Assembly (NCBI GenBank): GCA_947178115.1
Contig: CAMWXF010000052.1
Coordinates: 1-8,945, forward strand
Reading direction: 5' to 3'
DNA from: an uncultured Lachnospiraceae bacterium
GTDB taxonomy: Bacteria; Bacillota; Clostridia; Lachnospirales; Lachnospiraceae
Length of the DNA: 8,945 nucleotides
Below are positions 6,614-8,945 of the stretch, one piece after another (positions within the stretch are counted from its first letter, which is position 1; each line of letters begins with the position of its first letter). The position numbers and the translations under genes were made by a program. The notes below the pieces were generated by a model. The model did not search any database, was not told the origin of the DNA, and worked only from the letters and a program-made list of their open reading frames with translations.

Positions 6614-7924
6614 TTGGAAGGTAACAGGAAAAAGAAGATCATAGTAGGTTTCTTTGTGTTTCTTGGGCTTATGTGGCTCTGTACGGTCGTATCAAAAAGT
6701 ATATATGCGTCGGAGCTTCCGATCGTTTCCACGGAATCGATTGAAAAGAAATATGTGGAGCATACAGTGAATGTGGATGGCATTGTTGTGGCCGGAGATA
6801 AGAATTCGGTGACTGCACTGGGAGGTCTGCGGATTGATAAGCTGGCGGTACAGGTGGGTGATCGGGTAGAAGAGGGTGACGTGCTTTTTACCATAGATAT
6901 GGATGACCTGACGGATATCATAGATGAAAAGCAGACGGCAGTATCCAAATTGCAGACACAGATCAACACACTGGCGCAGAATGAGGAGCTGGCAAGGCAG
7001 AAAAGAGAGTTGGAAGAGCAGCGTGCCAGAGAGGACTATGACGCTACGGCGCGGCGCGAAAATACGCTGGTAGGAAGGGAATTGGAAGAACTTAATAAGG
7101 CCGAAAAAAATTTAGAGAATCATGAAGGCGGAGATGATGAGGCCTTGAAAGACGCTTTGCAGGCGGCGGCCTATGCGGAAGCCGATGCCAGATGGCAGAG
7201 AGATACCAGCATGAAAGAGGCAAGCCGCAGGGTGGAGGATATCACCGCTCCGGAGAATGCGGATTCCACGTTGACGGTAAGCCGTCTTGAACTTGAGGAC
7301 ATGAAAGAGGATCTGGCACGCTTTCAGGCGGTTAAGGATGCAGAGGGGCAGATCAAGGCGGAGCGTGGCGGATTGGTGACGGACATCTTTATCAGTGCAG
7401 GCGGCAGGACGTCTGATTCGGCTGCCATGTTGCTTTCGGATGATTCTGTTCCCTGTCAGTTTAAGACAATTATCACACAGGATCAGAAGAAGTATGTGTC
7501 ACTGAATGATGAGGTGTCCCTTAAACTGGACGGAAGCAGCAGGGATAAGGAGGCAACCATAGATTATCTGTCTGAGAGCAGCACCATGCCCGGAAGTTAT
7601 GAGGTCTATGTTAATCTCCCGGAAGGAACCGGAATACCGGGAATGTCGGGCACGATGAGCCGTGCGGAGTCAGGAGAGAAGCATTCCTGTTGTGTCACGC
7701 CGGCGGCTGTGTATAAAGAGGGTGTCAGAAATTATGTATATGTGGTCAAAGAGCGGGATGGTATTCTCGGCAAAGAATATTATGCGGAGCAGATCAATGT
7801 GAGAGTTCTGGATGAGAATGAAAGCTGGGTTGCGGTGGAAGGCGCACTTGACGATGACAGCATGGTTATCTCTTCTTCCACGAAAGAGTTGAAGAATGGT
7901 GAGGTTGTGAGGTTGTCGGAATAA
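6614..7924 (+). CDS. HlyD/MacA-type membrane-fusion (efflux adaptor) protein
   Basis: This 436-residue protein is a membrane-anchored adaptor of the HlyD/MacA family (the Gram-positive YknX type is the closest analogue I can name). A Lys/Arg cluster at 5-8 is followed by one membrane span at about 9-26, so the rest is extracytoplasmic. Residues about 54-96 form the first lipoyl-like half (VGDRVEEGDVLFTID). About 99-245 is a Glu/Lys/Arg/Ala-rich coiled-coil hairpin. The second lipoyl half follows (GGLVTDIFISAGG from 252), then beta-barrel and C-terminal domains. Such adaptors usually serve an exporting ABC ATPase/FtsX-like permease pair. No such pair is in the window and the next gene is on the other strand, so its partner is unknown. 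Being 12 bases after the importer permease, it is probably in the same operon. The gene ends with tandem stops TAATAA. Confidence 0.85.
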   Translation: MEGNRKKKIIVGFFVFLGLMWLCTVVSKSIYASELPIVSTESIEKKYVEHTVNVDGIVVAGDKNSVTALGGLRIDKLAVQVGDRVEEGDVLFTIDMDDLTDIIDEKQTAVSKLQTQINTLAQNEELARQKRELEEQRAREDYDATARRENTLVGRELEELNKAEKNLENHEGGDDEALKDALQAAAYAEADARWQRDTSMKEASRRVEDITAPENADSTLTVSRLELEDMKEDLARFQAVKDAEGQIKAERGGLVTDIFISAGGRTSDSAAMLLSDDSVPCQFKTIITQDQKKYVSLNDEVSLKLDGSSRDKEATIDYLSESSTMPGSYEVYVNLPEGTGIPGMSGTMSRAESGEKHSCCVTPAAVYKEGVRNYVYVVKERDGILGKEYYAEQINVRVLDENESWVAVEGALDDDSMVISSSTKELKNGEVVRLSE

Positions 7925-7936
7925 TAAGGCACAGGA

Positions 7937-7975
7937 GAGGATTTCCCATGGTATAGACCGTTACGGGGAATCCTC
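7937..7975. terminator. Putative hairpin between convergent genes
   Basis: GAGGATTTCCC (7937-7947) pairs with GGGGAATCCTC (7965-7975) over 11 bp including one G-T wobble, around a 17-base loop. It lies between the stop of the adaptor gene (7924) and that of the minus-strand gene (7986), where a bidirectional terminator is expected. Neither side has a clear T-run, so termination is inferred from position and stem alone. Confidence 0.45.
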
Positions 7976-7985
7976 AGGGAGGTTT

Positions 7986-8942
7986 CTATGGATAGATAGA
8001 AAAGGCAGTTATGGCACTTCCGGGGTTGAGATCGCCCATTGAAATCTCCTGTACGGTCAGCTCATAGTAATACACCGTGTAACACTCGACGGGGAGCTCT
8101 ATGCAACGAAAAATTTCGCTTAAGGCTTTCTTTTGCTGCTTGCACTCATCGGCTGTTTTCCCATTAGCAGCTATATAGACATCTACAAACCTCGGGCCTG
8201 CGATATATTCTCCGTGCAGAACAGATGATACTGTCAGATCAGCGGGATCTTCATATTCTGTCATATACCAGTCGTACCATTCGTCGGTGTCAAATTTGAC
8301 CAATCCCGGGATTTCTCCGGCAAGCTGGTTTTCCATGTATTGAAAGTATGAATCTTCTTGCATATAGGCATAGAGATTATCTTCTACAACCGAATTAGGG
8401 CTAGTGGAAAATTCCATTCGGTACACTCTGCCATTCGGCTGCACAGGCACGATACTTAAGGTATAATAAAATATATCGGGTATAACCGTAGTTTGGCTGT
8501 CGCGGATATAATAAGAATCGTCATACTTTTGGTACATTTTTTCAATTTGAAATTGTCCATCGGGGTATTTTCTTTCGATATAGCTATAGCCGATCCTGAG
8601 ATTTTCAAGGAGTTCTGCTTGGGAGCCGGTCAACTGCCCGGCGGCGATTTTCTCCTTGATTTCCTTCTCCCAATAGTGGTCCTGGATGAGAGCGATCTCT
8701 TCTTCAGTCATCTCATAGAAGTTTGTCTCCTCCGCGGTTATCTCTTCATATACCTCATCGGTGGATTCCACAAGCTCGCTTCTGATATAGAACAGAATAC
8801 CACAGAGCAGATAGAGCAGGAATAAAATCTTTCTATATTTCTCTATTTTTTTATATATCGTTGGTTTTGTGGCGGGAGCAGCTTTGGTTATGTACGGGGA
8901 TTGAACTGTGACAGAATCAGTCTCAGATACTTTAGTGTCCAA
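7986..8942 (-). CDS. Single-span membrane protein of unknown function (start uncertain)
   Basis: I do not recognise this gene. It encodes at least 318 residues: a Lys/Thr/Ser-rich N-terminal segment of about 37 residues, one hydrophobic span at about 38-54 (rich in Leu, Ile, Phe, Tyr), an acidic Glu-rich stretch (about 55-80), and a Tyr/Asp-rich region to the end that should lie outside the cell. The pattern suggests an anchored extracytoplasmic domain, in keeping with a regulator-associated or surface protein, but no catalytic motif is visible. The first visible start, a TTG at 8942, is three bases from the window edge, so no ribosome binding site can be seen and the true start may be further upstream. 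It converges on the adaptor gene and so is not in that operon; it might belong to the next locus on the right. Confidence 0.75.
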   Translation of the reverse strand: MDTKVSETDSVTVQSPYITKAAPATKPTIYKKIEKYRKILFLLYLLCGILFYIRSELVESTDEVYEEITAEETNFYEMTEEEIALIQDHYWEKEIKEKIAAGQLTGSQAELLENLRIGYSYIERKYPDGQFQIEKMYQKYDDSYYIRDSQTTVIPDIFYYTLSIVPVQPNGRVYRMEFSTSPNSVVEDNLYAYMQEDSYFQYMENQLAGEIPGLVKFDTDEWYDWYMTEYEDPADLTVSSVLHGEYIAGPRFVDVYIAANGKTADECKQQKKALSEIFRCIELPVECYTVYYYELTVQEISMGDLNPGSAITAFSIYP

Positions 8943-8945
8943 ACT

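Noticed and set aside
8493..8825. Plus-strand frame of 110 codons within the minus-strand gene
   Set aside because: It lies wholly inside a longer coherent gene with a membrane span on the other strand, and its hydrophobic stretches are explained by antisense of acidic codons.

Overview
The window looks like chromosomal DNA of a low-to-mid GC Firmicute, most likely a gut-type Clostridia such as Lachnospiraceae. This is inferred from the purine-rich Shine-Dalgarno sites (GGGAGG, GGAGG), the lipoprotein signal peptide style, TTG starts, the MalF/MalG-type permeases paired with very large lipoprotein-like binding proteins, and protein composition. No taxonomic marker gene is present, so the assignment is tentative.

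Layout: five genes lie head to tail on the plus strand and a sixth converges on them from the right. (1) 2-2137 is the 3' part of a large extracellular solute-binding protein gene whose beginning lies outside the window. (2) 2311-3228 encodes a MalF/UgpA-type permease. (3) 3340-5667 encodes a complete 775-residue lipoprotein, a paralogue of the first, with a propeller-like N-terminal half and a family 1-type solute-binding C-terminal half. (4) 5741-6601 encodes a MalG/UgpE-type permease. (5) 6614-7924 encodes a HlyD/MacA-type membrane-fusion (adaptor) protein that starts with TTG. (6) 7986-8942 on the minus strand encodes a single-span membrane protein that I do not recognise. No gap between genes exceeds 300 bases.

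How the genes may work together: the two permeases each carry a clear EAA loop, so they should form the heterodimeric channel of a type I ABC importer of the carbohydrate-uptake (CUT1) kind. The two paralogous lipoproteins would be alternative or cooperating ligand receptors. No ATPase is encoded here, so it must be shared (MsmX-like) or lie outside the window. The adaptor gene begins right at the stop codon of the second permease and is probably cotranscribed. It normally belongs to an export machine, so the locus may couple binding or import with export. That last point is inference.

Most notable: the propeller plus binding-protein fusion (with an Asp-box in the second copy), the alternating binding protein/permease order, an in-frame 30-bp tandem repeat encoding an acidic Ala/Ser/Asp linker in only one paralogue, and structured intergenic RNAs ahead of the first permease and the second binding protein.
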